Both the position numbers and the translations under genes were made by a program. Shown one piece after another: positions 35,040 through 48,485 of a stretch of DNA of 64,000 nt. The DNA comes from Pseudomonas sp. SID14000. Lineage in GTDB: Bacteria > Pseudomonadota > Gammaproteobacteria > Pseudomonadales > Pseudomonadaceae. Within the stretch, counting starts at the first letter, position 1, and every line of letters begins with the position of its first letter. The notes beneath the pieces are model-generated. The model worked only from the letters and a program-made list of their open reading frames with translations. It searched no databases and had not been told where the DNA came from. The stretch lies in contig NZ_NFZQ01000007.1 of the NCBI RefSeq assembly GCF_002165135.1, forward strand, positions 1 to 64,000. Reading direction: 5' to 3'.

Positions 35040-36392
35040 ATGACAGCGCTCTACATGATTATCGGCACCCTTATAGCCTTGGGTGTGCTGGTCACCTTCC
35101 ATGAGTTCGGCCACTTCTGGGTGGCACGCCGCTGTGGCGTCAAGGTGCTGCGCTTCTCGGTGGGCTTCGGCACGCCGCTGCTGCGCTGGCATGACCGCCA
35201 TGGCACCGAGTTCGTAATCGCGGCGATCCCGCTGGGTGGTTACGTCAAGATGCTCGATGAGCGCGAGGGCGACGTGCCGCCGGCGCTGCTCGGGCAGTCG
35301 TTCAACCGCAAGTCCGTGCGCCAGCGCATCGCTATCGTCGCGGCGGGGCCGGTTGCCAACTTCCTGCTGGCCATCCTGTTCTTCTGGGTGCTGGCGATGC
35401 TGGGTACCCAGCAGATCCGCCCGGTGATCGGTGCGGTCGATGCTGGCAGCCTGGCAGCATCGGCGGGCCTGACCGCAGGTCAGGAAATTGTTTCCATCGA
35501 CGGCAAACCGACCAATGGTTGGTCGGCAGTCAACCTTCAGCTGGTTCGCCGTCTGGGCGAGAGCGGCACCTTGCAGGTTGGCGTGCGTGAAGAGGGCGCC
35601 AGTGCCGAGCGCCTGCTGCAGGTGAAGCTGCAGAGTTGGCTCAAGGGGGCCGACGAGCCGGACCCGATCCAGTCCCTGGGGTTGCACCCTTGGCGCCCGG
35701 CGATCGTGCCGGTGCTGGCCGAGATCGACCCGAAGGGCCCGGCTGCCGCTGCGGGCCTGAAAACCGGTGACAAGCTGCTGGCCTTCGATGGCGTGGCCGT
35801 GAACGAATGGCAGCAGGTGGTCGATGCCGTGCGGGCGCGCCCGCAAGCCAGGATAGTGGTGCGTGTCGAGCGCGATGGTGCTGCGCTGGACGTACCGGTC
35901 ACCCTGGCGCGCAAGGGTGAGGGCAAGGCTGCCGGTGGCTACCTTGGCGCCGGGGTAAAAGGTGGCGAATGGCCTGCCAACATGCTTCGCGAAGTCAGCT
36001 ACGGCCCGCTCGATGCAGTGGGTGAGGGGTTGTCGCGTACCTGGAGCATGAGCGTCCTGACCCTTGAATCGCTGAAGAAAATGCTGTTCGGGGAGCTCTC
36101 GGTAAAAAACTTGAGCGGACCGATAACCATTGCTAAAGTGGCGGGCGCTTCAGCCCAGTCCGGCGTGGGGGATTTCCTGAATTTCCTGGCCTACCTGAGC
36201 ATAAGCCTGGGGGTTCTTAACCTGCTGCCCATCCCGGTTCTGGATGGGGGGCATTTGCTGTTTTACCTGGTCGAGTGGGTGCGCGGTCGTCCGCTGTCGG
36301 ATCGGGTGCAAGGTTGGGGGGTCCAGATCGGTATCAGTTTGGTCATAGGGGTGATGTTGCTCGCCCTGATCAACGATCTGGGTCGACTATAA
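35040..36392 (+). CDS. rseP: Site-2 intramembrane protease RseP
   Basis: Inner-membrane zinc protease that cleaves anti-sigma factors of the RseA/MucA type in envelope stress. The zinc motif HEFGH is at residues 21-25 and the second motif is LLPIPVLDGGHLL; two PDZ domains lie between (about residues 110-290). Length is 450 aa. The second ATG is chosen because CGGAG is six bases before it and overlaps the first. Located before bamA, the usual order, so envelope stress sensing and outer-membrane assembly are linked. Confidence 0.95.
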   Translation: MTALYMIIGTLIALGVLVTFHEFGHFWVARRCGVKVLRFSVGFGTPLLRWHDRHGTEFVIAAIPLGGYVKMLDEREGDVPPALLGQSFNRKSVRQRIAIVAAGPVANFLLAILFFWVLAMLGTQQIRPVIGAVDAGSLAASAGLTAGQEIVSIDGKPTNGWSAVNLQLVRRLGESGTLQVGVREEGASAERLLQVKLQSWLKGADEPDPIQSLGLHPWRPAIVPVLAEIDPKGPAAAAGLKTGDKLLAFDGVAVNEWQQVVDAVRARPQARIVVRVERDGAALDVPVTLARKGEGKAAGGYLGAGVKGGEWPANMLREVSYGPLDAVGEGLSRTWSMSVLTLESLKKMLFGELSVKNLSGPITIAKVAGASAQSGVGDFLNFLAYLSISLGVLNLLPIPVLDGGHLLFYLVEWVRGRPLSDRVQGWGVQIGISLVIGVMLLALINDLGRL

Positions 36393-36410
36393 AGCTTCGC
36401 TCAATTGCGA

Positions 36411-36436
36411 AACCTGCCGTTTTGTCACGGCGGGTT
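36411..36436 (+). promoter_or_regulatory. Hairpin between rseP and bamA
   Basis: AACCTGCCG and CGGCGGGTT can pair over nine positions (one U-G) with an eight-base loop, followed by GTTTATT. It may be a weak terminator or attenuator that allows separate bamA expression. Confidence 0.45.
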
Positions 36437-36466
36437 GTTTATTGCCAGTTGGAATAAAAGGACTTC

Positions 36467-38827
36467 ATGAAACGTCTGCTGCTAACTGCGGTCATGTCCG
36501 CACTGATGATCGCTGAAGTTCACGCCGAGTCCTTCACCATCTCCGATATTCGCGTCAACGGCCTGCAGCGGGTTTCCGCCGGCAGTGTCTTCGGTGCCTT
36601 GCCGCTGAACGTCGGCGACCAGGCTGATGACCGCCGCCTGGTGGAGTCGACCCGTTCCCTGTTCAAGACTGGCTTCTTCCAGGACATCCAGCTGAACCGC
36701 GATGGCAATGTCCTGATCATCAACGTGGTCGAGCGCCCGTCGGTGTCGAGCATCGAGATCGAAGGCAACAAGGCGATCAGCACCGAAGACCTGATGAAGG
36801 GCCTGAAGCAATCGGGCCTGGCCGAAGGCGAGATCTTCCAGCGTGCCACCCTCGAAGGTGTGCGTAACGAGTTGCAGCGCCAGTACGTGGCCCAGGGCCG
36901 CTACTCTGCCGAGGTCGACGCCGAGGTGGTGCCGCAACCGCGCAACCGCGTGGCGCTGAAGATCAAGATCAACGAAGGCACCGTTGCCGCCATCCAGCAC
37001 ATCAACATCGTTGGCAACAACGTGTTCGACGACGAGACCCTGGCGCAGCTGTTCGAGCTGAAGACCACCAACTGGCTGTCGTTCTTCAAGAACGACGACA
37101 AGTACGCCCGCGAAAAGCTCTCCGGTGACCTGGAGCGCCTGCGTTCCTACTACCTGGACCGCGGCTACATCAACATGGACATCGCTTCCACCCAGGTGTC
37201 CATCACGCCGGACAAGAAACACGTCTACATCACCGTCAACATCAACGAAGGCGAGAAGTACACCGTTCGCGACGTGAAGCTGTCCGGTGACCTTAAGGTG
37301 CCGGAAGACCAGGTCAAGTCGCTGCTGTTGGTGCAGCCTGGCCAGGTGTTCTCGCGCAAGGTGATGACCAGCACTTCAGAGCTGATCACCCGTCGCCTGG
37401 GTAACGAAGGCTATACCTTCGCCAACGTCAACGGCGTGCCGCAGCCGAACGATGAAGACCACACCGTCGACATCATGTTCGTGGTCGACCCCGGCAAGCG
37501 TGCGTACGTCAACCGCATCAACTACCGCGGCAACACCAAGACCGAAGACGAAGTACTGCGTCGCGAGATGCGCCAGATGGAAGGTGGCTGGGCCTCGACC
37601 TACCTGATCGACCAGTCCAAGACCCGCCTGGAGCGCCTGGGCTTCTTCAAGGAAGTCAACGTCGAAACCCCTGCGGTGCCTGGCACCGACGACCAGGTCG
37701 ATGTCAACTACAGCGTCGAGGAGCAGGCCTCCGGCTCGATCACCGCCAGCGTCGGTTTCGCCCAAAGCGCCGGCCTGATCCTTGGTGGTTCGATCAGCCA
37801 GAGCAACTTCCTCGGTACCGGTAACAAGGTGTCCATCGGCCTGACCCGTTCGGAATACCAGACCCGCTACAACTTCGGCTTCGTTGACCCCTACTTCACC
37901 GCCGACGGCGTGAGCCTGGGCTACAACGCCTTCTACCGCAGCACTGACTACGACGACCTTGACGTCGACGTTGCCAGCTATGCGGTGGACAGCTACGGTG
38001 CAGGCGTCAGCCTCGGCTACCCGATCAGCGAGACCTCGCGCCTGACCTATGGCTTGAGCGTGCAGCAGGACAAGATCAAGACCGGCAAGTACACCGTTGA
38101 CGAGATCTTCGACTTCCTCGAAGAGGAAGGCGACAACTTCCTGAACTTCAAGGCCTCGATCGGCTGGTCCGAATCGACTCTGAACAAGGGCGTGCTGGCA
38201 ACTCGCGGTCACTCCCAGAGCCTGACACTGGAATCCACCATTCCGGGCAGCGACCTGTCGTTCTTCAAGCTCGACTACCGTGGCCAGCTGTTCAAGCCGA
38301 TCACCAATGACTACACCCTGCGCCTGCATACCGAGCTGGGCTATGGTGATGGCTACGGCAGCACCTCCGGCCTGCCGTTCTACGAGAACTACTTCGCGGG
38401 TGGTTTCAACTCCGTCCGTGGCTTCAAGGACAGCAGCCTGGGCCCACGCAGTACCCCAAGCCGCGGCGAGGCCGACGGTGGCAAGCCGGGTACCATCCGT
38501 GACCCGGACCAGGATCCGTTGCCGTTTGGTGGCAACGTGCTGGTACAAGGCGGTGTCGAGCTGCTGTTCCCGATGCCGTTCGTCAAGGACCAGCGTTCGC
38601 TGCGCACCTCCGTGTTCTGGGACGTGGGTAACGTGTTCGATACCAATTGTGGCAACCAGCCTGATTGCGAGAAGGTCGGTTTCTCGGGCATGGCCAGTTC
38701 GGTCGGCCTGGGCGTGACCTGGATCACTGCACTGGGCCCGCTGAGCTTCAGCCTGGCAATGCCGGTCAAGAAGCCGGACGATGCCGATACCCAGGTGTTC
38801 CAATTCTCTCTGGGCCAGACCTTCTGA
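36467..38827 (+). CDS. bamA: Outer-membrane protein assembly factor BamA
   Basis: Core of the BAM complex that inserts beta-barrel proteins. Signal peptide MKRLLLTAVMSALMIAEVHA, five POTRA domains (residues of about 22-420: FTISDIRVNGLQRVSAG; VSSIEIEGNKAISTEDL; INEGTVAAIQHINIVGNNVF; NEGEKYTVRDVKLSGDL; RAYVNRINYRGNTKTEDE) and a 16-strand barrel. The conserved L6 loop shows SVRGF in FNSVRGFKDSSLG, and the chain ends in Phe (FSLGQTF) as barrel proteins do. Length is 786 aa. skp follows directly. Confidence 0.97.
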   Translation: MKRLLLTAVMSALMIAEVHAESFTISDIRVNGLQRVSAGSVFGALPLNVGDQADDRRLVESTRSLFKTGFFQDIQLNRDGNVLIINVVERPSVSSIEIEGNKAISTEDLMKGLKQSGLAEGEIFQRATLEGVRNELQRQYVAQGRYSAEVDAEVVPQPRNRVALKIKINEGTVAAIQHINIVGNNVFDDETLAQLFELKTTNWLSFFKNDDKYAREKLSGDLERLRSYYLDRGYINMDIASTQVSITPDKKHVYITVNINEGEKYTVRDVKLSGDLKVPEDQVKSLLLVQPGQVFSRKVMTSTSELITRRLGNEGYTFANVNGVPQPNDEDHTVDIMFVVDPGKRAYVNRINYRGNTKTEDEVLRREMRQMEGGWASTYLIDQSKTRLERLGFFKEVNVETPAVPGTDDQVDVNYSVEEQASGSITASVGFAQSAGLILGGSISQSNFLGTGNKVSIGLTRSEYQTRYNFGFVDPYFTADGVSLGYNAFYRSTDYDDLDVDVASYAVDSYGAGVSLGYPISETSRLTYGLSVQQDKIKTGKYTVDEIFDFLEEEGDNFLNFKASIGWSESTLNKGVLATRGHSQSLTLESTIPGSDLSFFKLDYRGQLFKPITNDYTLRLHTELGYGDGYGSTSGLPFYENYFAGGFNSVRGFKDSSLGPRSTPSRGEADGGKPGTIRDPDQDPLPFGGNVLVQGGVELLFPMPFVKDQRSLRTSVFWDVGNVFDTNCGNQPDCEKVGFSGMASSVGLGVTWITALGPLSFSLAMPVKKPDDADTQVFQFSLGQTF

Positions 38828-38871
38828 GGTCGGTCCTTGCTTAATGACAACGGTTTATCCAGGAGTGCATC

Positions 38872-39375
38872 GTGCGTAAGTTGACTCAACTGGCCGTAGT
38901 GGCCGCGGCGCTGGTCGCCACCCCGGCTTTCGCCGAAATGAAGGTTGCCGTCCTGAACTATCAGATGGCCCTGCTGGAATCGGATGCCGCCAAGAAATAC
39001 GCGGTGGATGCCGAGAAGAAGTTCGGCCCGCAACTGACCAAGCTGAAAAACCTGGAAAGCAGCGCCAAGGGCATCCAGGATCGTCTGATCAAGGGTGGCG
39101 ACAAGATGCAGCAGCAGGAGCGTGAGCGCCTGGAGCTCGAGTTCAAGCAAAAAGCCCGTGACTTCCAGTTCCAGTCCAAGGAGCTGAATGAAGCCAAGGC
39201 CGTTGCCGACCGCGACATGCTCAAGCAACTGAAGCCGAAGCTGGATGGTGCTGTCGAGGAAGTGATCAAGAAAGGTGGTTACGACCTGGTCCTCGAGCGT
39301 GGCGCGGTTATCGATGTCAAGCCTCAGTACGACATCACCCGCCAGGTCATCGAGCGCATGAACCAAGCCCGTTGA
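38872..39375 (+). CDS. skp: Periplasmic chaperone Skp (OmpH)
   Basis: Jellyfish-shaped trimeric chaperone that carries unfolded outer-membrane proteins to BamA. Signal peptide ([21 protein letters not shown]) starts with GTG, preceded by AGGAG; then [21 protein letters not shown] and a long charged coiled coil ([18 protein letters not shown]..., [20 protein letters not shown]). Length is 167 aa. It lies between bamA and lpxD. Confidence 0.93.
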   Translation: MRKLTQLAVVAAALVATPAFAEMKVAVLNYQMALLESDAAKKYAVDAEKKFGPQLTKLKNLESSAKGIQDRLIKGGDKMQQQERERLELEFKQKARDFQFQSKELNEAKAVADRDMLKQLKPKLDGAVEEVIKKGGYDLVLERGAVIDVKPQYDITRQVIERMNQAR

Positions 39376-39376
39376 T

Positions 39377-40432
39377 ATGACCGTGACCATGACGCTAGGC
39401 CAGTTGGCCGAGGCCCTCGGCGCCACCCTAAAGGGGCCCGAGGCGCTGCAGATTACCGGGCTGGCCACCTTGCAGGAGGCTGGCCCCGGTCAGTTGAGCT
39501 TCCTCGCCAACCCACAGTACCGCAAGTTCCTGGATAGCAGTCAGGCGGCTGCGGTGCTGCTGAAGGCGGCGGACGCCGAAGGCTTTGCCGGCAATGCGCT
39601 GATCGTCGCCGATCCCTACCTGGCCTACGCGCGTATTTCCCACCTGTTCGACCCCAAACCCAAGGCTGTGGCGGGTATTCATCCCAGCGCCGTGGTGGCC
39701 GGGGACGCGCAAGTGGATGCCAGTGCCAGCATCGGGCCGTTTGTAGTCATCGAGAGCGGTGCGCGCATCGCAGCCAATGTCAGCGTGGGTGCACACTGCG
39801 TGATCGGTGCCCGTTGCGTGATCGGTGAGGGCGGTTGGCTGGCCCCGCGGGTCACCCTGTACCATGATGTGACCATTGGCAAGCGTGTGGTCATCCAGTC
39901 GGGTGCGGTGATCGGCGGTGAAGGCTTCGGCTTTGCCAACGAGAAGGGCGTGTGGCGCAAGATCGCCCAGATCGGTGGCGTGACCATCGGCGACGACGTG
40001 GAAATCGGTGTCAACACCGCAGTCGATCGTGGTGCGCTGTCGGACACGCGAATCGCTGACGGGGTCAAGCTCGACAACCAGATCCAGATCGCCCACAACG
40101 TGCAGATCGGTGAGCATACAGCCATGGCCGCTTGCGTCGGGATTTCCGGCAGTACGCGCATCGGCAAGCATTGCACTATTGCCGGCGGTGTTGGCATGGT
40201 GGGTCATATCGATGTCTGTGATAACGTTTTCGTATCCGGGATGACCATGGTGACCCGTTCGATCACCGAACCGGGTGCCTATTCTTCCGGCACTGCCATG
40301 CAGCCACTGGCTGAATGGCGCAAGAGCGCCGCGCGTATCCGGCACCTGGACGACATGGCCAAGCGTCTCCAGCAGCTGGAAAAACGCGTCGATACCGTGA
40401 CCTCAGGTGGCCAGCCGGCATCAGAAGGCTGA
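39377..40432 (+). CDS. lpxD: UDP-3-O-acylglucosamine N-acyltransferase
   Basis: Third step of lipid A synthesis: adds a 3-hydroxyacyl chain from ACP to the 2-amino group. N-terminal uridine-binding domain ([28 protein letters not shown]) and hexapeptide left-handed beta helix ([69 protein letters not shown] with the catalytic His). C-terminal helix with [11 protein letters not shown]. Length is 351 aa. Starts one base after the skp stop. Confidence 0.96.
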   Translation: MTVTMTLGQLAEALGATLKGPEALQITGLATLQEAGPGQLSFLANPQYRKFLDSSQAAAVLLKAADAEGFAGNALIVADPYLAYARISHLFDPKPKAVAGIHPSAVVAGDAQVDASASIGPFVVIESGARIAANVSVGAHCVIGARCVIGEGGWLAPRVTLYHDVTIGKRVVIQSGAVIGGEGFGFANEKGVWRKIAQIGGVTIGDDVEIGVNTAVDRGALSDTRIADGVKLDNQIQIAHNVQIGEHTAMAACVGISGSTRIGKHCTIAGGVGMVGHIDVCDNVFVSGMTMVTRSITEPGAYSSGTAMQPLAEWRKSAARIRHLDDMAKRLQQLEKRVDTVTSGGQPASEG

Positions 40433-40546
40433 TACCATTCCCTGAGCAAGAGTGAACAGTCGCTAGCTGGCTCCTCTTTGGACTGCAAAAGGAGCGTGTG
40501 GTCAGCACCTGCGCTCCCTATTCTTATTACAGGCTTCCCCCCCGAA

Positions 40547-40987
40547 ATGATGGACATCAACGAGATTCGCGAATACCTGCCTCACCGTTACCCGTTCCTG
40601 CTGGTGGATCGCGTGACGGATCTGGACTACGAGGCCCAGAGCATTCGTGCCTACAAGAATGTCAGCATCAACGAGCCGTTCTTCAACGGCCATTTTCCGG
40701 CGCACCCGATCATGCCGGGCGTCCTGATCATCGAAGCCATGGCACAGGCCGCTGGTATCCTCGGTTTCAAGATGCTCGACGCCAAGCCGGCCGATGGCAC
40801 CCTGTACTACTTCGTCGGCTCCGACAAGCTGCGTTTCCGTCAGCCGGTACTGCCGGGTGACCAGTTGGTGCTGGAAGCCAAGTTCCTCAGCCGCAAGAGC
40901 ATGATCTGGAAGTTCGAGTGCCGCGCCCTGGTCGACGGCAAGCCGGTTTGCTCGGCAGAAATCACTTGCGCGGAACGCTCCCTATGA
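40547..40987 (+). CDS. fabZ: 3-Hydroxyacyl-ACP dehydratase FabZ
   Basis: Hot-dog fold dehydratase of fatty-acid elongation. [23 protein letters not shown] is the family N-terminus; the active His is in [21 protein letters not shown] with the catalytic Glu. Length 146 aa. Two adjacent ATG codons can start it and the ribosome site is poor, so coupling from upstream or a non-canonical site is likely. It shares its 3-hydroxyacyl substrate pool with lpxD and lpxA; stop and lpxA start overlap (ATGA). Confidence 0.95.
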   Translation: MMDINEIREYLPHRYPFLLVDRVTDLDYEAQSIRAYKNVSINEPFFNGHFPAHPIMPGVLIIEAMAQAAGILGFKMLDAKPADGTLYYFVGSDKLRFRQPVLPGDQLVLEAKFLSRKSMIWKFECRALVDGKPVCSAEITCAERSL

Positions 40988-41760
40988 GTTCGATTGATCC
41001 TCGGGCCATTATCGACCCGTCGGCCAAGCTGGCCGACGGTGTCGAGGTCGGCCCCTGGTCGATCGTTGGCCCCGATGTGGAAATCGGGGAGGGCACCGTT
41101 ATCGGCCCGCATGTTGTGCTCAAAGGGCCTACCCGCATCGGCAAGCACAACCGTATCTTTCAGTTTTCCTCGATCGGCGAAGATACCCCGGACCTCAAGT
41201 ACAAGGGTGAGCCGACGCGTCTGGTGATCGGCGACCACAATGTGATCCGTGAAGGGGTGACCATTCACCGCGGCACCGTCCAGGACCGCTCGGAAACCAC
41301 TGTGGGCGACCACAACCTGATCATGGCCTATGCCCATATCGGCCACGACAGCGTCATCGGCAACCACTGCATCCTGGTCAACAACACGGCCCTGGCCGGT
41401 CATGTGCACGTGGGCGACTGGGCGATCCTGTCCGGCTACACCCTGGTGCACCAGTACTGCCATATCGGTGCCCATGCGTTTTCCGGCATGGGCACGGCGA
41501 TCGGCAAGGATGTCCCGGCCTTCGTCACCGTGTTCGGCAGCCCGGCCGAAGCCCGCAGCATGAACTTCGAAGGTATGCGCCGCCGGGGTTTCAGCGACGA
41601 GGTGATCCACGTGCTGCGCCGTTGCTACAAGATCGTCTATCGCCAGGGCCTGACCGTCGAAGACGCGCTCAAGGAACTGGAGGAGCTGGCTGCGAAGCAC
41701 CCTGAGGTCGAGCTGTTCCGTCAGTCGATCGTGAACTCCGCTCGCGGCATCACCCGCTGA
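40984..41760 (+). CDS. lpxA: UDP-N-acetylglucosamine acyltransferase
   Basis: First step of lipid A synthesis. Left-handed beta helix of hexapeptide repeats ([34 protein letters not shown]), the catalytic His region [19 protein letters not shown], and the C-terminal helical domain ([21 protein letters not shown]). Length is 258 aa. Translationally coupled to fabZ and one base before lpxB. Confidence 0.97.
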   Translation: MSSIDPRAIIDPSAKLADGVEVGPWSIVGPDVEIGEGTVIGPHVVLKGPTRIGKHNRIFQFSSIGEDTPDLKYKGEPTRLVIGDHNVIREGVTIHRGTVQDRSETTVGDHNLIMAYAHIGHDSVIGNHCILVNNTALAGHVHVGDWAILSGYTLVHQYCHIGAHAFSGMGTAIGKDVPAFVTVFGSPAEARSMNFEGMRRRGFSDEVIHVLRRCYKIVYRQGLTVEDALKELEELAAKHPEVELFRQSIVNSARGITR

Positions 41761-41761
41761 C

Positions 41762-42889
41762 ATGGCTCAGCTTTGCGTAGCCTTGGTCGCAGGTGAGGCC
41801 AGCGGCGACATTCTCGGTTCAGGCTTGATGCGTGCCCTCAAGGCACGCCATCCCGACGTACGGTTCATTGGTGTTGGCGGCCCCTTGATGGAAGCCGAAG
41901 GCCTGCAATCCTATTTCCCCATGGAGCGCCTGGCGGTCATGGGCCTGGTCGAAGTATTGGGGCGCCTGCGCGAGCTGCTCAAGCGCCGCAAGCTGCTGAT
42001 CCAGACCCTGATCGACGAAAGGCCCGATGTATTCATCGGCATCGATGCCCCTGATTTCACCCTCAACATCGAACTGAAACTGCGCCAGGCCGGGATCAAG
42101 ACCGTACACTACGTCAGCCCGTCGGTCTGGGCATGGCGGCAGAAGCGCGTGCTGAAGATTCGCGAAGGTTGCGACTTGATGCTGACGCTGTTGCCATTCG
42201 AGGCGCGGTTCTATGAGGAGCAGGGCGTGCCGGTGCGCTTCGTCGGCCACCCGTTGGCCGACACCATCCCGCTCGAAGCCGACCGCCCGGCGGCGCGTGC
42301 TGCGCTGGGCCTGGGCGATGGTCCGGTAGTGGCGTTGATGCCAGGCAGCCGGGGCGGCGAAGTAGGGCGCCTGGGGGCGCTGTTCCTGGATGCCGCCGAA
42401 CGGCTGCTCCAGCAGTTACCGGGTGTGCGTTTCGTGCTGCCCTGCGCCAATGCCGCGCGGCGCGCCCAGGTCGAGCAGATGCTCGAAGGGCGCGAGTTGC
42501 CGCTGACCCTGCTCGATGGCCAGTCGCACCAGGCCCTGGCGGCCTGTGACGTGGTGCTGATCGCCTCGGGTACCGCCACCCTCGAAGCGCTGCTGTACAA
42601 GCGGCCGATGGTAGTGGCTTATCGCCTGGCTCCCCTGACCTTCTGGATCCTCAAGCGCCTGGTGAAGAGCCCTTACGTGTCGTTGCCGAACCTGCTGGCT
42701 CAGCGTGCGCTGGTGCCCGAGCTGCTGCAGGACGCCGCCACCAGCGAAACCCTGGCCAGCACCCTGGCGCCGCTGGTAGCCGATGGCAGCCAGCAGACCG
42801 AACGTTTCGACGAAATTCATCGCACCCTGCGCCGTGACGCCTCCAACCAGGCGGCCGAGGCGGTACTGGCCTTGCTCAAGGACCGCTGA
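41762..42889 (+). CDS. lpxB: Lipid-A-disaccharide synthase
   Basis: GT19 glycosyltransferase that joins UDP-2,3-diacylglucosamine and lipid X. Seen: [86 protein letters not shown] (family usually R-x-x-E) and [21 protein letters not shown]. Length is 375 aa. Lies between lpxA and rnhB in the standard order. Confidence 0.96.
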   Translation: MAQLCVALVAGEASGDILGSGLMRALKARHPDVRFIGVGGPLMEAEGLQSYFPMERLAVMGLVEVLGRLRELLKRRKLLIQTLIDERPDVFIGIDAPDFTLNIELKLRQAGIKTVHYVSPSVWAWRQKRVLKIREGCDLMLTLLPFEARFYEEQGVPVRFVGHPLADTIPLEADRPAARAALGLGDGPVVALMPGSRGGEVGRLGALFLDAAERLLQQLPGVRFVLPCANAARRAQVEQMLEGRELPLTLLDGQSHQALAACDVVLIASGTATLEALLYKRPMVVAYRLAPLTFWILKRLVKSPYVSLPNLLAQRALVPELLQDAATSETLASTLAPLVADGSQQTERFDEIHRTLRRDASNQAAEAVLALLKDR

Positions 42890-42890
42890 C

Positions 42891-43514
42891 ATGCAAATTG
42901 GACTGGACTTCAACCTGGTCGAAGACCTGGTCGCCGGTGTCGACGAAGTGGGCCGTGGCCCGCTGTGCGGCGCAGTGGTGACTGCGGCGGTGATCCTCGA
43001 CCCGGCGCGCCCGATCCTCGGCCTGAACGATTCGAAGAAACTCACCGAAGCCAAGCGCGAGGCGCTGTTCGACGAGATCTGCGAAAAGGCCCTGAGCTTC
43101 TGCATCGCCCGCGCCGAGGTCGAGGAAATCGACCGCCTGAATATCCTGCAGGCCACCATGCTGGCCATGCAACGCGCAGTGGAGGGCCTGCACATTACAC
43201 CGAAGCTGGCCTTGATCGACGGTAACCGCTGCCCGAAACTGGCCGTACCGGCGTCGCCGGTAGTCAAGGGTGACAGCCAGGTACCGGCCATCGCGGCGGC
43301 GTCGATCCTGGCCAAGGTGACCCGTGACCGGGAGATGAGCGCATTCGAGCTGATCTACCCTGGTTATGGCATTGGCGGGCACAAGGGCTACCCGACCCCG
43401 GTGCACCTCGAGGCGCTGGCACGGTTGGGGCCTACGCCCATTCATCGGCGCTCCTTTGCCCCGGTGCGGGCTGCGTGGGATGCACGTGAAGGCGTCATCG
43501 ACTCCCTGATCTGA
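42891..43514 (+). CDS. rnhB: Ribonuclease HII
   Basis: Cuts RNA in RNA-DNA hybrids and single ribonucleotides in DNA. The signature [12 protein letters not shown] holds Asp18-Glu19; further blocks are [26 protein letters not shown] and [13 protein letters not shown] (catalytic Asp). Length is 207 aa. Starts one base after the lpxB stop. A REP pair follows before dnaE. Confidence 0.96.
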   Translation: MQIGLDFNLVEDLVAGVDEVGRGPLCGAVVTAAVILDPARPILGLNDSKKLTEAKREALFDEICEKALSFCIARAEVEEIDRLNILQATMLAMQRAVEGLHITPKLALIDGNRCPKLAVPASPVVKGDSQVPAIAAASILAKVTRDREMSAFELIYPGYGIGGHKGYPTPVHLEALARLGPTPIHRRSFAPVRAAWDAREGVIDSLI

Positions 43515-43549
43515 CCTATTAGTTCGTTGCTGCAGGCGTCACGCTATCC

Positions 43550-43652
43550 TCTGTGGGAGCGGCTTTAGCCGCGAACACCGGCGCAGCCGGTGCCATACAC
43601 CGCGTTGGATTCTTCGCGGCGGTTCGACGCCTCGATGAACCCGCTCCCACAG
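43550..43652. repeat. REP pair with a disrupted right unit, before dnaE
   Basis: The left unit (43550-43575) is CTGTGGGAGCGGCTTTAGCC..., the linker ACCGGCGCAGCCGGTGCCA is the one shared with 12036 and 23702, and the right unit has normal ends (TTCTTCGCGG and AACCCGCTCCCACAGG) but its centre is replaced by about 18 bases (CGGTTCGACGCCTCGATG). Confidence 0.75.
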
Positions 43653-43766
43653 GGGCGGCGGTGCGCGCACATTCTTTATTCTCTGCCCGACACCGCAACC
43701 CCAAATCCTATCCTCAATTAAGCTACAATCCCGCCCTTGTCGTTCAGCACTGCTACAGGATCTTCC

Positions 43767-47291
<3,525 letters not shown>

Positions 47292-47398
47292 ACCGACAAA
47301 AAATTTAATCTCGACCTGAATGCGCCTGATCCCTTAAGGTAGGGCGCCAAACGGATCAACCGGCCGGCCGCCTGGCCGTAGACCCAAGACGGATGACT

Positions 47399-48346
47399 AT
47401 GAACCCGAATTTTCTCGATTTCGAACAGCCGATTGCCGACCTGCAAGCCAAGATCGAAGGCCTGCGCCTGGTAGGCAACGACAACTCGCTGAACATCAGC
47501 GATGAAATTGCCCGTCTGCAAGACAAGAGCAACACCCTGACCGAAAGCATTTTCGGCAACCTGACCAGCTGGCAGATCGCCCGCCTGGCCCGTCATCCAC
47601 GTCGTCCTTACACCCTGGACTACCTGGAGCACATCTTTACCGAGTTCGAAGAGCTGCACGGTGACCGCCACTTCGCCGACGACGCCGCCATCGTTGGTGG
47701 TACTGCGCGCCTGGACGGCAAGCCAGTCATGGTCATCGGCCACCAGAAGGGCCGTGAAGTGCGCGAGAAGGTACGCCGCAACTTCGGCATGCCGCGCCCT
47801 GAAGGCTACCGCAAGGCCTGCCGTCTCATGGAAATGGCCGAGCGCTTCAAGATGCCGATCCTGACCTTCATCGACACCCCGGGCGCCTACCCGGGCATCG
47901 ACGCCGAAGAGCGCAACCAGAGCGAGGCCATCGCCTGGAACCTGCGCGTGATGGCGCGCCTGAAAACCCCGATCATCGCCACCGTGATCGGTGAGGGTGG
48001 TTCCGGCGGTGCACTGGCCATCGGCGTGTGCGACCAGTTGAACATGCTGCAGTACTCCACCTACTCGGTGATCTCGCCGGAAGGCTGCGCCTCGATCCTG
48101 TGGAAGACCGCCGACAAGGCAGCTGATGCGGCCGAGGCCATGGGCATCACTGCTGAGCGGCTGAAGAGCCTGAACATCGTCGACAAGGTCATCCAGGAAC
48201 CGCTCGGCGGCGCCCACCGTGACCCGGCGAAGATGTCGGAAAGTATCCGTGCCGACCTGGTACAGCAGCTGGACATGCTCGGCAAGCTCGACCACGACGC
48301 GCTGCTGGCTCGTCGTTACGATCGCCTGATGAGCTACGGTATCTGA
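47399..48346 (+). CDS. accA: Acetyl-CoA carboxylase carboxyltransferase subunit alpha
   Basis: With AccD transfers CO2 from carboxybiotin to acetyl-CoA. Seen: [86 protein letters not shown] and [14 protein letters not shown]. The second ATG is chosen (315 aa, [10 protein letters not shown]), the form I know; the first is two codons earlier. Follows dnaE as in many proteobacteria. Confidence 0.96.
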   Translation: MNPNFLDFEQPIADLQAKIEGLRLVGNDNSLNISDEIARLQDKSNTLTESIFGNLTSWQIARLARHPRRPYTLDYLEHIFTEFEELHGDRHFADDAAIVGGTARLDGKPVMVIGHQKGREVREKVRRNFGMPRPEGYRKACRLMEMAERFKMPILTFIDTPGAYPGIDAEERNQSEAIAWNLRVMARLKTPIIATVIGEGGSGGALAIGVCDQLNMLQYSTYSVISPEGCASILWKTADKAADAAEAMGITAERLKSLNIVDKVIQEPLGGAHRDPAKMSESIRADLVQQLDMLGKLDHDALLARRYDRLMSYGI

Positions 48347-48354
48347 CATGCCCT

Positions 48355-48457
48355 GGGGCCGCTTTGCGGCCCTTTCGCGACACAAGGCCGCTCCTACAGG
48401 ATTACGCGATCCCCTGTAGGAGCGGCCTTGTGTCGCGAAAGGGGTGCAAAGCACCCC
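48355..48457. repeat. REP inverted pair (CGACACAAGGCCGCTC class), accA-tilS
   Basis: Left unit 48355-48400 and right unit 48413-48457 are inverted copies with outer hairpins GGGGCCGCTTTGCGGCCC and GGGGTGCAAAGCACCCC. The linker is only 12 bases, the shortest in the window, so a cruciform or RNA hairpin should form readily. Confidence 0.88.
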
Positions 48458-48485
48458 CGGCAATCTCAAGCCATGTGAGGCCCCA

